From Chloroflexota bacterium (GTDB lineage: Bacteria > Chloroflexota > UBA6077 > JACCZL01): a DNA stretch of 52,503 nucleotides. The position numbers and the translations under genes were made by a program. Positions within the stretch are counted from its first letter, which is position 1. Each line of letters begins with the position of its first letter. Positions 35,750 through 45,079 of the stretch are shown piece by piece. The notes under the pieces were generated by a model that was given only the letters and a program-made list of their open reading frames with translations, ran no database searches and was not told the origin of the DNA. The stretch spans positions 1 through 52,503 of the forward strand of contig JADZEM010000130.1 in assembly GCA_020850535.1 (NCBI GenBank), read 5' to 3'.

Positions 35750-36760
35750 ATGCGCGCACTGGTCTACCTGGGGCCGGATCAGCTGGAGCTGGAGAACCGG
35801 CCGACGCCCACGCCCAGGGAGGGCGAAGCGCTGATCCGGATCCGCTACGCCGGGATCTGTGGGACGGACCTGCATCTGTGGCACGGCGAGATGTCGACGG
35901 TCAATCCGCCGGTCGTCGTCGGGCACGAGCTGGTGGGCGAGGTCGTGACGGACACCACGGGCCGCTATTCGGCCGGGCAGCGCGTCGCCGTCGAGCCGCT
36001 GCTGGTCTGCGGGAGCTGTCTGGCCTGCCGCTCCGGCGCATCGCACGTCTGTCGCACGCTGCGGGTCCAGGGCGTTCACGCCGACGGCGGCGCAGCGGAG
36101 CTGCTCTGCACGCCGACGACGCGGCTGCATGCGATCCCAGACGGCCTGTCCTGGGAGGAGGCTGGCTGCACCGAGCCGGTCTCGGTGGCCGTTCACATGG
36201 TGCGGCGCGCCGGCATCGAGCTGGGCGACACCGTCCTGGTGCTGGGCGGCGGCCCCATCGGCTTCCTGGTGGCGAACGTGGCGAAGGCGGCGGGTGCGCG
36301 CCGCGTGCTGATCTCGGAGGTCAGCAAGCCGCGCCTTTCGCTGGCCGAGCAGGCCGGCATCGAGACCATCGACGCCAGCCTGCACGACCCTGTCGCCGTG
36401 ATCCGCGAGATCACGAACGGCGAGGGCGCGGATGTGGTGGTCGAGGCTGTCGGCCACCCGGCAACGGTCGCCCAGATGATCCCGGCCGCCCGCGTTCAGG
36501 GGCGCATCCTGGTCGGCGGGATCGGCGGAGTCCAGCCGCCGACCGACCTTGCGAACGTGGTGTTCAAAGAGCTGACCCTGATCGGCTCGCGCGTCTACTC
36601 CTCGCGCGACATGGCGACGGCCGTGCACCTGCTCGGCACGGGGGCCATCAACGTCAAGGGGCTGGTGACGCGGACGGTCCCGCTGGAGCACGCGGTCACC
36701 GATGGCTACGAGCGGCTGCGAGACTCCCGCGACGAGATGAAGATCCTGCTCGCACCGTAA
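35750..36760 (+). CDS. Zinc-dependent alcohol/polyol dehydrogenase (MDR family)
   Basis: 336 aa. The catalytic zinc site is GICGTDLHLWHG and GHELVGEV; the structural zinc site VCGSCLACRSGASHVC has all four Cys; the NAD(P) fold is VLVLGGGPIGFLVA. It is close to sorbitol, threonine or galactitol-phosphate dehydrogenases. GGAGGG precedes the ATG. As the third gene of the split-transketolase operon it probably oxidises a polyol or reduces a ketose that enters or leaves the transketolase step. The operon ends at a strong hairpin at 36789. Confidence 0.92.
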   Translation: MRALVYLGPDQLELENRPTPTPREGEALIRIRYAGICGTDLHLWHGEMSTVNPPVVVGHELVGEVVTDTTGRYSAGQRVAVEPLLVCGSCLACRSGASHVCRTLRVQGVHADGGAAELLCTPTTRLHAIPDGLSWEEAGCTEPVSVAVHMVRRAGIELGDTVLVLGGGPIGFLVANVAKAAGARRVLISEVSKPRLSLAEQAGIETIDASLHDPVAVIREITNGEGADVVVEAVGHPATVAQMIPAARVQGRILVGGIGGVQPPTDLANVVFKELTLIGSRVYSSRDMATAVHLLGTGAINVKGLVTRTVPLEHAVTDGYERLRDSRDEMKILLAP

Positions 36761-36788
36761 GAAACGGTCTCAAGAAGGCGCGAATGTG

Positions 36789-36849
36789 GCGCGGGGGCCT
36801 GTCTCCTGCCCGTCATGCTTTGAAACGGGCGGGGGACAGGCCCCCGCGC
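36789..36849. terminator. Large bidirectional hairpin between convergent genes
   Basis: A 24-bp continuous stem including two G-T pairs (GCGCGGGGGCCTGTC against GACAGGCCCCCGCGC plus the inner GCCCG/CGGGC) with a 13-nt loop TCATGCTTTGAAA. It separates the alcohol dehydrogenase gene from the GGDEF-EAL gene. Confidence 0.8.
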
Positions 36850-36882
36850 TGCGGCAGCCGTCAGCGTGAGGCAGGTTCTCAG

Positions 36883-39756
36883 TCAGGGGCGCACCAGGTT
36901 CCCGCGCCGGCTTGACAGCAGGATCGGGCGGCGGGGCAGGTCGGCGGCGGCGAACGATCCGTCCATCAGCAGCTGATTGAACTCGTCGGCCGGCACCGGT
37001 TTCGACCACAGGTAGCCCTGCCCCAGCTCGCACCCCATCCGCATCAGGTGCAGCCGCTGGTCCGCCGTCTCGATGCCCTCGGCCACCAGCTCCAGGTCGA
37101 GCGCCCGACCCAGCTCCACAATGGCGCTGGTAAGCGCCACGTCGGTCACGCCGCGCGCCAGATCCTTCACGAAGGCGCGGTCGATCTTCAGCACGTCGAT
37201 AGGGAAGCGTCGCAGGTAGGCCAACGACGAGTAGCCGGTCCCGAAATCGTCGATGGCGAGCCGAACGCCCAGCCGCTTGATCGCCTGGAGCCGGCTGATG
37301 GCCGACTCGATGTCCTGCATCAGCATGCTCTCGGTGATCTCGAGCACCAGCGAGTCAGGGGCGATTCCGGTCTCCTGCAGCATCGCCTGCACCTGCTCGA
37401 TCAGGCGCGGATCGTGGAGCTGGCGAGCCGACAGGTTCACGTTGACCTTGAAGCGCGAACCAAACGGCAGCTCCTGCTGCCAGGTGCGTGCCTGCTGGCA
37501 GGCTGTTGCCAGAACCTTCAGCCCGATGGGAACGATGAGCCCCGTCTCCTCGGCCAGCGGGATGAACTCGGCCGGCGAGACCGTGCCACGCACGGGGTGA
37601 CGCCAGCGAATCAGCGCCTCCGCGCCGATGATCTGGCCGGTCGCGATCGCGACGGTCGGCTGGTAGAACACGTCGAACTCGTCCTGATCGACGGCCCGCT
37701 GGAGGTCAGCCTTCAAGGCCAGCCGCTGCACCGCCGCCTCGTGCATGTCGGGGCGGAACGATGCCCAGCCGGCCTTGCCACGGGTCTTCACCATGTACAT
37801 CGCCACGTCGGCGTTGCGGAGCAGCTCGTTCGCGCCGTCGCCGGGCCGCCCGGCCGCGATGCCGATGCTGGCGTTCATCAGCAGCTCGTGCCCCTCGACC
37901 GGGATCGGCACACGCAGGGCGCTCTGGATCCGCTCGGCGATCTCCTCCGCTTCAGCCATGGACGTCGGCTGTTCGAGCAGGATCGCGAACTCGTCGCCGC
38001 CGAGCCGTGCGATGGTGTCGGCGGTCCGTACGACCGTCTGCAGCCGACCAGCCAGCGTCACCAGGAGATGGTCGCCGGCGGCGTGCCCGAGGCTGTCGTT
38101 CACCGTCTTGAAGTCATCCAGGTCCAGGAACAGGACGATCAGGTCGCCGCCGCCACGCTCCTGCCGTGCCAGGGCGTGGGCCACGCGGTTGTGGAACAGC
38201 GCCCGATTCGAGAGCCCGGTGAGCGGGTCGTGGAACGCCTGGTGCGTCAACTGCCGTTCCAGGGCCTTGCGCTCGCCGATGTCGCGGATGGTCAGGACGA
38301 TGCCGTTGACGTTCGGGTCTGCCAGAAGATTCGTGGCGATGACCTCGGCATGCAGCCAGCCGCCGTCACGACGGCGCAGCCGCCACTCCGTCGCCGTTGC
38401 GGTCGGATCGTGGCCTGCGTTCTCAGCCAAGAGCACCTGGGCATGGCCGGCATCGTCAGGGTGGACCCAGGCCAGGAAGCGTGCCCCGAGCGAATCCTCT
38501 GGGGCAAAGCCAAACATCGTAGCGACCGACGGCGTCTGATACCTGATCGCCGTGTCCGCGTCCACCACCAGGATCGCGTCCGACGCATGCTGCACGAGCG
38601 ACCGGAAGCGCGCCTCCACGCGCCGCCCCTCGATCTCGGCCAGCAGCTCTCCGTTCTCGCGGACGGCCAGCACCTGACGGACGACCACAAGCGCCGTCAG
38701 GGCCATCGCGCCGATGACGAGGTTGTACAGCTCCGTCCCCGCATCGGTGAACGAGACGACCAGCAGCAGGCCGTAGCCGGCAGCGATGGCGGCATACGGC
38801 AGCCATGCCATCGGCCGGCCGGCGGCATGCGCCGTGGGTTCGACGATGATCTCTGCCCGACCCCGGTATTGCAGTTGCGCGGCAGCCACGATCAGCAGCT
38901 CCGAGGTGAGCCAGGCGACGTCGAGCAGGTCGCCGCCGGTGTACTTCCTCTCCGGGAAGAGCTCAGCCAGGAACAGGTCAGCCACCAGGATCAGACCGAC
39001 GCTGAGCGCGAGCAGCTCCATGACCCGTTGCGACGAGCCCTGGTAGCCGCGCAGCAGCAGCGTGATGACGCCGAACAGGAGCACCAGGCATCCGACGACG
39101 TAGGCGTACGCCAGGATACTGGCCGCGAGGTCGTCACCCTCGGCGACCATCTGCGGAAGTACAAAGTGCAGGAGTACCATCGCCGAGCCGACGAGGACGA
39201 TGCACACGTCGAGCCAGTAGCGTGCTCGCTCACCCCGCGTGCGGAACGCCAGTGGAAAGCTCACCAGGCCGGCCATCATGAGCGGGAAACTGCCGAGGTA
39301 GGCAACATCGGCCAGCGATGGGCTGGGCGACACGCGAAGCAGCGACTCGTAGTAGCCCCAGAGGGCGTTTCCCATGCCGTAGCTGACCGAACCGATGCCG
39401 ATGAAGCGCCAGGCGCGGCGCGTCATGTGGTCCAGGTCGCCCGTTACCGATATCCGCCACGCCAGCCCTGCGCCCACCAGGTTGAGCGGCACGTCGACGA
39501 ATCCGCCGACGAGCAGCATGTACGACTCGCCGCCCCAGCGGCCAAACTGCCACACGATGAACAGCAGGCAATAGACGACGCAAGCGGCGGTGAGCCAGTC
39601 ACCCCAGTCATGCAGGCCACCGAGGCAGCGTGCGACGGCGCCGGCCGCGGCGCACGCGCGGGAGCGCTGCAGCCCGGCGAATGACGGGCAGGCACCGCCC
39701 GACGACTCCTCGCCCGGGCCGGAACGCTGGCGCGCCGTGCACGATTCACGAAACAT
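36883..39756 (-). CDS. Membrane-bound PAS-GGDEF-EAL protein (cyclic di-GMP turnover)
   Basis: 957 aa. The N-terminal 350 residues hold about nine hydrophobic segments (a MASE-like sensor region). A PAS domain follows (about 405-520, SDAILVVDADTAIRYQTPS), then GGDEF (about 525-685) with intact RLGGDEFA and an inhibitory-site R-x2-D (RTAD) five residues before it, then EAL (about 700-945). The EAL domain has GAEALIRWRHP, ITESML, DDFGTGYSSL, KIDRAFV and AEGIET, the residues expected in an active phosphodiesterase. Both activities are therefore possible. The start codon is uncertain; the first 50 residues are Arg/Ala-rich and a later start is possible. Confidence 0.92.
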   Translation of the reverse strand: MFRESCTARQRSGPGEESSGGACPSFAGLQRSRACAAAGAVARCLGGLHDWGDWLTAACVVYCLLFIVWQFGRWGGESYMLLVGGFVDVPLNLVGAGLAWRISVTGDLDHMTRRAWRFIGIGSVSYGMGNALWGYYESLLRVSPSPSLADVAYLGSFPLMMAGLVSFPLAFRTRGERARYWLDVCIVLVGSAMVLLHFVLPQMVAEGDDLAASILAYAYVVGCLVLLFGVITLLLRGYQGSSQRVMELLALSVGLILVADLFLAELFPERKYTGGDLLDVAWLTSELLIVAAAQLQYRGRAEIIVEPTAHAAGRPMAWLPYAAIAAGYGLLLVVSFTDAGTELYNLVIGAMALTALVVVRQVLAVRENGELLAEIEGRRVEARFRSLVQHASDAILVVDADTAIRYQTPSVATMFGFAPEDSLGARFLAWVHPDDAGHAQVLLAENAGHDPTATATEWRLRRRDGGWLHAEVIATNLLADPNVNGIVLTIRDIGERKALERQLTHQAFHDPLTGLSNRALFHNRVAHALARQERGGGDLIVLFLDLDDFKTVNDSLGHAAGDHLLVTLAGRLQTVVRTADTIARLGGDEFAILLEQPTSMAEAEEIAERIQSALRVPIPVEGHELLMNASIGIAAGRPGDGANELLRNADVAMYMVKTRGKAGWASFRPDMHEAAVQRLALKADLQRAVDQDEFDVFYQPTVAIATGQIIGAEALIRWRHPVRGTVSPAEFIPLAEETGLIVPIGLKVLATACQQARTWQQELPFGSRFKVNVNLSARQLHDPRLIEQVQAMLQETGIAPDSLVLEITESMLMQDIESAISRLQAIKRLGVRLAIDDFGTGYSSLAYLRRFPIDVLKIDRAFVKDLARGVTDVALTSAIVELGRALDLELVAEGIETADQRLHLMRMGCELGQGYLWSKPVPADEFNQLLMDGSFAAADLPRRPILLSSRRGNLVRP

Positions 39757-39858
39757 CTGTCTAGGAAACGCGACACGATGCGACCGTCTGATCGGTCAGA
39801 TGGCCTATTTCGGCCAGCGCGCCCGAAGTCCAGGTGGTTCCCCGAAAGCCTGTGACCG

Positions 39859-40848
39859 CTACGCCTTCACGGCTGCCTCGACCGCCGCGTACGGCTGCAC
39901 GACGTTGATCGGCGTCTCGCCGCGCAGCACCCGTCCGAAGTTGGCGTAGCACGCCTCGGACTTCTTGACCATCGAGTCGCGATTCGCCGTCGCCATGTGC
40001 GGCGTCACCACCACGTTGTCGAGCGTCAGGAGCGGATTGTCGGCCGGCGTCGGCTCAACCTCGAACACATCCAGGCCGGCCGCCTGAATCCGCCCTGAGC
40101 GCAGGGCCGCGTAGAGGGCCACCTCGTCGATGACGCCACCCCGCGAAGTGTTGATCAGGATGGCGCTCGACTTCATCATCGCCAGCTCGGACGCGCCGAT
40201 CAGGTGCTTGGAGCCGTCTCCCAGGAAGACGTGCAGCGTGATGGCGTCCGCCGTCTGCAGCAGCTCCTCGAATGGCAAGTACCGTACGCCAAGCGCCTGC
40301 TCGACTTCGGCTGGCTGGCGCACGACGTCGTGGTAGACCGCGTCGACGTCGAACCCACGCAGCCGCTTCGCAACCTCCCGCCCGATGCGCCCGAGCCCCA
40401 GAATGCCGACCCGCTTGTGCTCGAGCATCAGCGCGGTGTGGCGCAAGTCGTTGTGAATCCAGCGGCCCTGCTTGAGGGCGTTGTGGGCCTCGGTCAGGTG
40501 CTTGTAGATGGCCAGCATCAGCAGGATCACGTGCTCTGACACACCCGTGATCGTCCCCTCGGGGGTGATGGCGACGGGGATGCCGCGCGCGTTGGCCGCT
40601 GCGACGTCGATCTTCTCGTAGCCGACGCCCGGCATCTGGATCAGCTTCACGTCGGGCGCCATTGCGATCTGCTCGGCGGAGATCGCGCCCGTGACGATGA
40701 AGTCGGCCTCGGCGAACTTGGCGCGAACCTCGTCCGCCGTGTCCGCCTTTTCGAGCCAGACGTTCTCGAAGCCATCAGGCTCGACGCTCAGCGTCACCTC
40801 GCGGTGCGCCTGGGGCGGCGTCCCCATGTAGAGCACGGTGTACGCCAT
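39859..40848 (-). CDS. D-isomer-specific 2-hydroxyacid dehydrogenase (third of three)
   Basis: 329 aa. NAD-binding GILGLGRIGREVAKRL; catalytic Arg in NTSRGGVIDEVAL, Glu in FEVEPTPADNPLL and His in VTPHMATAN. This member is nearer to phosphoglycerate dehydrogenase-type sequences (GYEKIDVAAANARGIPVA). It differs too much from the two at 28749 and 32613 to be a recent duplicate. It stands between two signalling genes on the same strand, with no metabolic neighbour. Confidence 0.92.
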   Translation of the reverse strand: MAYTVLYMGTPPQAHREVTLSVEPDGFENVWLEKADTADEVRAKFAEADFIVTGAISAEQIAMAPDVKLIQMPGVGYEKIDVAAANARGIPVAITPEGTITGVSEHVILLMLAIYKHLTEAHNALKQGRWIHNDLRHTALMLEHKRVGILGLGRIGREVAKRLRGFDVDAVYHDVVRQPAEVEQALGVRYLPFEELLQTADAITLHVFLGDGSKHLIGASELAMMKSSAILINTSRGGVIDEVALYAALRSGRIQAAGLDVFEVEPTPADNPLLTLDNVVVTPHMATANRDSMVKKSEACYANFGRVLRGETPINVVQPYAAVEAAVKA

Positions 40849-40930
40849 CGCTCCCTCCCGTTCCTCAAGAGCCTTGTTCGCTCAGGGTGTCGGGCGGGAC
40901 GATAGCAGGCCGCTGGGTGCGCCTGCTGGC

Positions 40931-41629
40931 TCAGGTGGCGGCGCGCACGATGCCGAGGCGGGTCGCCTTGACGGCGGCCTGGGTGCGGTCCGCGACTTCG
41001 AGCTTGGCGATCACGTGCTCGACGTGCGTCTTGACCGTGCTGACGCTCAGCACCAGATCCCGAGCGATCTCACGATTCGTCTTGCCGGCGGCCAGCAAGG
41101 TCAGCACCTCGACCTCGCGGTCGGACAGGTTGTGCGTCGAGCCAGCCGGCGTCGACTCAGGCTGCGCCCCGCGGTCCCGCCCGAGCCGCTGCAGCAACTC
41201 GGCCACCATCCCGGCGTTCAGCAGCGACTCGCCGGCCAGCACCTGACGGATCGCGTTGACGATCTCCGGCCGCCCCGAGTCTTTGAGCAAGTACCCCGAT
41301 GCCCCGACCTTCAGCGCTTCGAGCACGTACTCCGGGTCTTCCTGCATCGTCAGCATGATGACGCTGGTGCGCGGGCAGGTCTTGACGATCTCGGCAGTCG
41401 CCGAGAGGCCGTCCATCTTGGGCATCCGCACGTCCATCAGCACCAGGTCGGGGCCAAGCTCCTGGCAGAGCTGCAACGCTTCCAGGCCGTCTCGCGCCTC
41501 ACCGACGATGGCGATCCCACGCTCGCCCTGCAGCGCGCCGACCAGTCCGAGCCGCGCCAGCTCGTGGTCGTCGACGATCAGCAGCCGCGCCACCGAGCGG
41601 CTGGTCCGCCCGCCTGACTCACGCGACAT
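40931..41629 (-). CDS. NarL/LuxR-family response regulator
   Basis: 232 aa from ATG 41629. Receiver domain: LLIVDDHELARLG with the acidic pair, VLMDVRMPKMDG with the phosphorylated Asp, and GASGYLLKDSG with the Lys. After a linker there is a LuxR-type helix-turn-helix, LSDREVEVLTLLAAGKTNREIARDL...TVKTHVEHVIAKL. The start overlaps the kinase gene end by 11 bp, so the kinase at 41619 is its partner. Targets are unknown. Confidence 0.94.
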   Translation of the reverse strand: MSRESGGRTSRSVARLLIVDDHELARLGLVGALQGERGIAIVGEARDGLEALQLCQELGPDLVLMDVRMPKMDGLSATAEIVKTCPRTSVIMLTMQEDPEYVLEALKVGASGYLLKDSGRPEIVNAIRQVLAGESLLNAGMVAELLQRLGRDRGAQPESTPAGSTHNLSDREVEVLTLLAAGKTNREIARDLVLSVSTVKTHVEHVIAKLEVADRTQAAVKATRLGIVRAAT

Positions 41630-44600
41630 AGTTGCTCGACTCCACCGCTGGCGTCTCACCGGCCGGTGGCAGCGCTACCACGCCGAGCGGAATCCGCACG
41701 GCGACGCGGGTTCCGCGCCCTGGCTGGCTCTCGACGGTACACGTCCCGCCGACCAGCGCGGCGCGCTCGCGCATCCCGACCAGGCCCAGTCGCTGCCCTG
41801 GGCTCGCCTCGGTGGGAGGCGCCCCCACCACGAACCCCGCTCCCCGGTCGGCCACCTCCAGATCGACGTATCCATCCTGCCGCTGGAGCGACACGGTAGC
41901 CACCAGCGTCTCGGCGTGTTTACGCACGTTGGTCAACGCCTCCTGCGTGATTCGGAAGAGGACCGTCTCGATAGGACCGGGCAGGCGCGCTGGTCCCAGC
42001 CCGGCATGATACTCAATACTCCAGCCGTCGCTGTTCAGCTCCTGGATGTGCAGGCGCAACGCTCGCTCCAGGCCAAAGTCGTCAAGCGTCGTCGGGCGCA
42101 GGCCGGCGATCGCCTGACGCGCCTCGCGCACCACGCGGCGCGCCAGCTCCAGACTCCGCTCGAGCTGCTGGCGGGTCTCCTGAGAACGTGGGCGGTACTG
42201 CGACGCGAACGTCTGCAGGCTCATGTGGGTGGCTGCCGCGACCTGGGCCAGCCCGTCGTGCAGGTCGTAGGCAACGCGCCGGCGCTCCTCTTCCTGCGCG
42301 ATCAGCAACTTACGCAGCGCATCCTGGAGGCGCAGCTCGCGGTCTCCGACCTCGCGGTAGAGGCGGGCGTTGTCCAATGCGCTCACGGCGTGCGCGGCCA
42401 GGCTGGCGAGCGCGTCCTGCGTGACCACCGCCCGGTGCTCCGCACCGTAGATCTCCAGCACGCCGAGCGCCCGCCCACGCGCCCGCAGCACCACGAACTG
42501 CCCGACGACCATGCCCGTCTCGGGGCAGGCCGGCACCGCCAGAACGGACGGAGACGACGCCTCTTCGAGCGCGGCCAGCCGAGCCTGCCGCAGCGAGTCG
42601 CAGCGGCGGATGTGCTCCGTCAAGAGCGGGTCGCCATCCTGGCCGAGCAGCCGCACGTCGCCGAGGCCGTCGTCCAGGAACACCAGCGCCGCATCGAGCC
42701 GGGCGATCCTCACGCAGCTCTCGACCAGCCGCTGACCGATCTCCTCCTCAACCAGCGTTGAGCCCAGGTCTCGGCTGGCCTCGTGCAGCACCAGCAGGCT
42801 TTCCAGGCTGTGCCGCAGCGTCGATTCGGAAACGGTCAGGTCGTGGACAAGCCGTCGCTCACGGGTCACGTCCACCAGCACGGCGACGGCTCCATGAATC
42901 TCACCCTCCGGCGACCGCAACGGCGCAGCCGAGCCGACGACGGCACGCCCCTCGCCGCCGGCCAACCCGAGCCTCAGCTCCTGCCCGCTGACCACCTTGC
43001 CGCCCAGCGCCCGGCTCACCAGCGCCCGGCACGGCCCGAGCAGGCGTGCATCCAGCAGCTGTGACGGATGCAGCACCGTGCCTGTCGCACCGGCCGATGT
43101 GCCCGTCACAGACGGCGCCGGGCTGAGCATGTCGGTCGCCTGCTCGTTCGCCAGGATCAGGATCCCGTCGCCGTCGAAGACGAGCACGCCGCACGGCATG
43201 TGCTGCACGATGCCCGTCACCTCGGCGGCTCGCTCCTCACGCGCCCGCGCTTCGCGCTCATGCAAGAGCATACGGGCGCGCGTCTCGTCCGAGCGCAGAC
43301 GGTCCGTCAGATCCCGCGCGATGGAGATCAGCAACTGCCGGCCGCTCAAATCGGCGCCGAACAGCGCGACCTCGACCGGGAACAACGTGCCATCGCTGCG
43401 CCGGTGGCTGGCCTCGAAGCGCATACCTTCCTGCATGGCCTGGGCGATCTCCTCGCCCCGCAGCACGTGCTCCGGGCCACCCAGCAGGTCGTTCATCGGC
43501 CGGCCGATCAGCTCCTCGCGCGCGAGCCCGTAGCCATGCTCGGCGGCCGGGTTCGCCTCGACGATCCGCCCGTCCTCGTCCACGAACAGCACGAGATCGT
43601 GCATCTGTTCGGCCAGCAAGCGGTATCGTTGCAGCAGACCGAGCGTCTCCTGGGTCTCCGCTGAACGACGGTTCAGCGCATCACGCACGGCGTCCAGCTC
43701 GGCGACGAGCTGCGCCACCTCCAGCGTGGACGAACGCCGCAGCGCGGGACCGTGCTCGTCGTCGCGGATCGAGCGGAGCGCACGCAACACCGCCACCAGC
43801 GGCGCGGAGATGCGCCGGGCCACCAGGATACCGACCAGCATCGCCGCCACGAACGCCGCCAGTGCAAACAGGCCGATCCGCACAAACTGGCCGTACAGGG
43901 CGGCGCGCGCAACGTCGACCGGCTGGTACGCCTCCACAACCCAGCCTTGCTTCAGCGGCAGTGCAGCGGCATACACCGGCTCACCGGTGGCATCCGTCAT
44001 CCGGCGGGTGGACACGCGCCCGTCGAGGGCGTCGCGCGCGGCCAGGCTGGAGGCCGGCAGATCGGCGAGGATCTGCTCCGGATTCGGCGCCGTGAGAAGA
44101 CGTCCGAAGCCATCGTACAGGCGCACGTTGCCGCGCGCCGCGCCCCGTACGCCATCGACCATCGCGTTGAGCCGCTCCAGCGAGAGCCAGCCCTTGAGAG
44201 CACCGCCGGTCGCTCCGTGACGGTCGCTGAACGGGACGACTATCGGGACCACTGCCCGGCCCGTCACGTTGCCGCGAATCGCCTGCCCGAGCGCGGGCTT
44301 GCCCGTCTTCAGCGCTTCCTGAACGCCGGGCGCGCGCGGATCGTCCTGGCTCAGCATACGCGGGTCATCGATCGTGTGCGCCCAGGTCACGCCCTGTCGG
44401 TCAACAATGCTGGCGGAGGAGAGCGCTTGATCGAGGCGTACCGCCTGCGCCAGACGCTCGTGCATCTGCCCGTTGTCGCGGAGGTCAACGTCCTCCGCAA
44501 ATCCCGGGCTGGCGGCGATCATTTCGAGCGTGAGAATGGTCTGATCGATGCGCTGCTCCGCGAGCGCTCCGACCACGCGCGCCAGTTCCAGGTTCTGGTC

Positions 44601-44831
44601 ATTGACCGACCGTTCCAGGTCATCAAGGAGCACCAGCGCGTGCAGGATCGTCGGGATGGCCACGGCGAGCGCGGCGACGGTCCCGAGCAGCAGTCCGAGC
44701 TGGATGCGCAACGGCAGGAACGGCCTGGGAACACGCAGCCACCGGCGGTCGGGCCGATGTGCGGCGGACGGTCCCTGGCCATCGCCGGGCGCGTAGCCCG
44801 GGGGTGACTGGGAGGTTCTTGGAGCACTCAC
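41619..44831 (-). CDS. Multidomain sensor histidine kinase (HisKA_3 type)
   Basis: About 1070 aa if started at GTG 44831; the true start is uncertain, because the frame stays open to 45248 across the promoter region and part of the PadR gene. Domains in order: membrane helix (about 42-65), extracytoplasmic sensor (66-310, dCache-like), second helix (about 315-338), HAMP, PAS (about 404-520), a second PAS (about 530-650), GAF (about 680-830), HisKA_3 with the phosphorylated His in YDLHDGLAQ near residue 858, and a C-terminal ATPase domain (ITQEALTNVRKHAE, LGLVGMRERAALVGG). It phosphorylates the NarL-type regulator that overlaps its 3' end. The number of sensor modules suggests several input signals. 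Confidence 0.88.
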   Translation of the reverse strand: MSAPRTSQSPPGYAPGDGQGPSAAHRPDRRWLRVPRPFLPLRIQLGLLLGTVAALAVAIPTILHALVLLDDLERSVNDQNLELARVVGALAEQRIDQTILTLEMIAASPGFAEDVDLRDNGQMHERLAQAVRLDQALSSASIVDRQGVTWAHTIDDPRMLSQDDPRAPGVQEALKTGKPALGQAIRGNVTGRAVVPIVVPFSDRHGATGGALKGWLSLERLNAMVDGVRGAARGNVRLYDGFGRLLTAPNPEQILADLPASSLAARDALDGRVSTRRMTDATGEPVYAAALPLKQGWVVEAYQPVDVARAALYGQFVRIGLFALAAFVAAMLVGILVARRISAPLVAVLRALRSIRDDEHGPALRRSSTLEVAQLVAELDAVRDALNRRSAETQETLGLLQRYRLLAEQMHDLVLFVDEDGRIVEANPAAEHGYGLAREELIGRPMNDLLGGPEHVLRGEEIAQAMQEGMRFEASHRRSDGTLFPVEVALFGADLSGRQLLISIARDLTDRLRSDETRARMLLHEREARAREERAAEVTGIVQHMPCGVLVFDGDGILILANEQATDMLSPAPSVTGTSAGATGTVLHPSQLLDARLLGPCRALVSRALGGKVVSGQELRLGLAGGEGRAVVGSAAPLRSPEGEIHGAVAVLVDVTRERRLVHDLTVSESTLRHSLESLLVLHEASRDLGSTLVEEEIGQRLVESCVRIARLDAALVFLDDGLGDVRLLGQDGDPLLTEHIRRCDSLRQARLAALEEASSPSVLAVPACPETGMVVGQFVVLRARGRALGVLEIYGAEHRAVVTQDALASLAAHAVSALDNARLYREVGDRELRLQDALRKLLIAQEEERRRVAYDLHDGLAQVAAATHMSLQTFASQYRPRSQETRQQLERSLELARRVVREARQAIAGLRPTTLDDFGLERALRLHIQELNSDGWSIEYHAGLGPARLPGPIETVLFRITQEALTNVRKHAETLVATVSLQRQDGYVDLEVADRGAGFVVGAPPTEASPGQRLGLVGMRERAALVGGTCTVESQPGRGTRVAVRIPLGVVALPPAGETPAVESSNYVA

Positions 44832-45027
44832 AGCGAAGCGACGGTCCTCACCGGCCAGCCGAGGCTGACGAGTTGAGCGCGCCACGTCCCCCGCCAGGGG
44901 CGCGGCTTGCGCGTCTAGAACGAGATGGACCCGGCCAATGGCCCGGGGTACGGTCGCATTCGTTTGGGAGCGAGCCGATGCCCGTGACCACTGAGGGTAG
45001 ACACACCCCCTCCCCTTGATGGCACGA

Positions 45028-45038
45028 TGTAGCCTACA
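45028..45038. promoter_or_regulatory. Candidate PadR operator
   Basis: TGTAGCCTACA is a TGTA-n3-TACA dyad of the kind bound by PadR proteins, 42 nt before the padR-like start and in the shared region with the kinase gene. A single site, so support is limited. Confidence 0.3.
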
Positions 45039-45079
45039 CCATTGTGGGTGTGGCGGCACGACCGCCATCGGGAGTGCGT

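Noticed and set aside
37048-39684. 878-aa plus-strand ORF opposite the GGDEF-EAL gene
   Set aside because: Antisense shadow of a GC-rich gene: His/Asp/Arg/Gly-rich composition, no domain, while the minus strand encodes clear PAS, GGDEF and EAL motifs.
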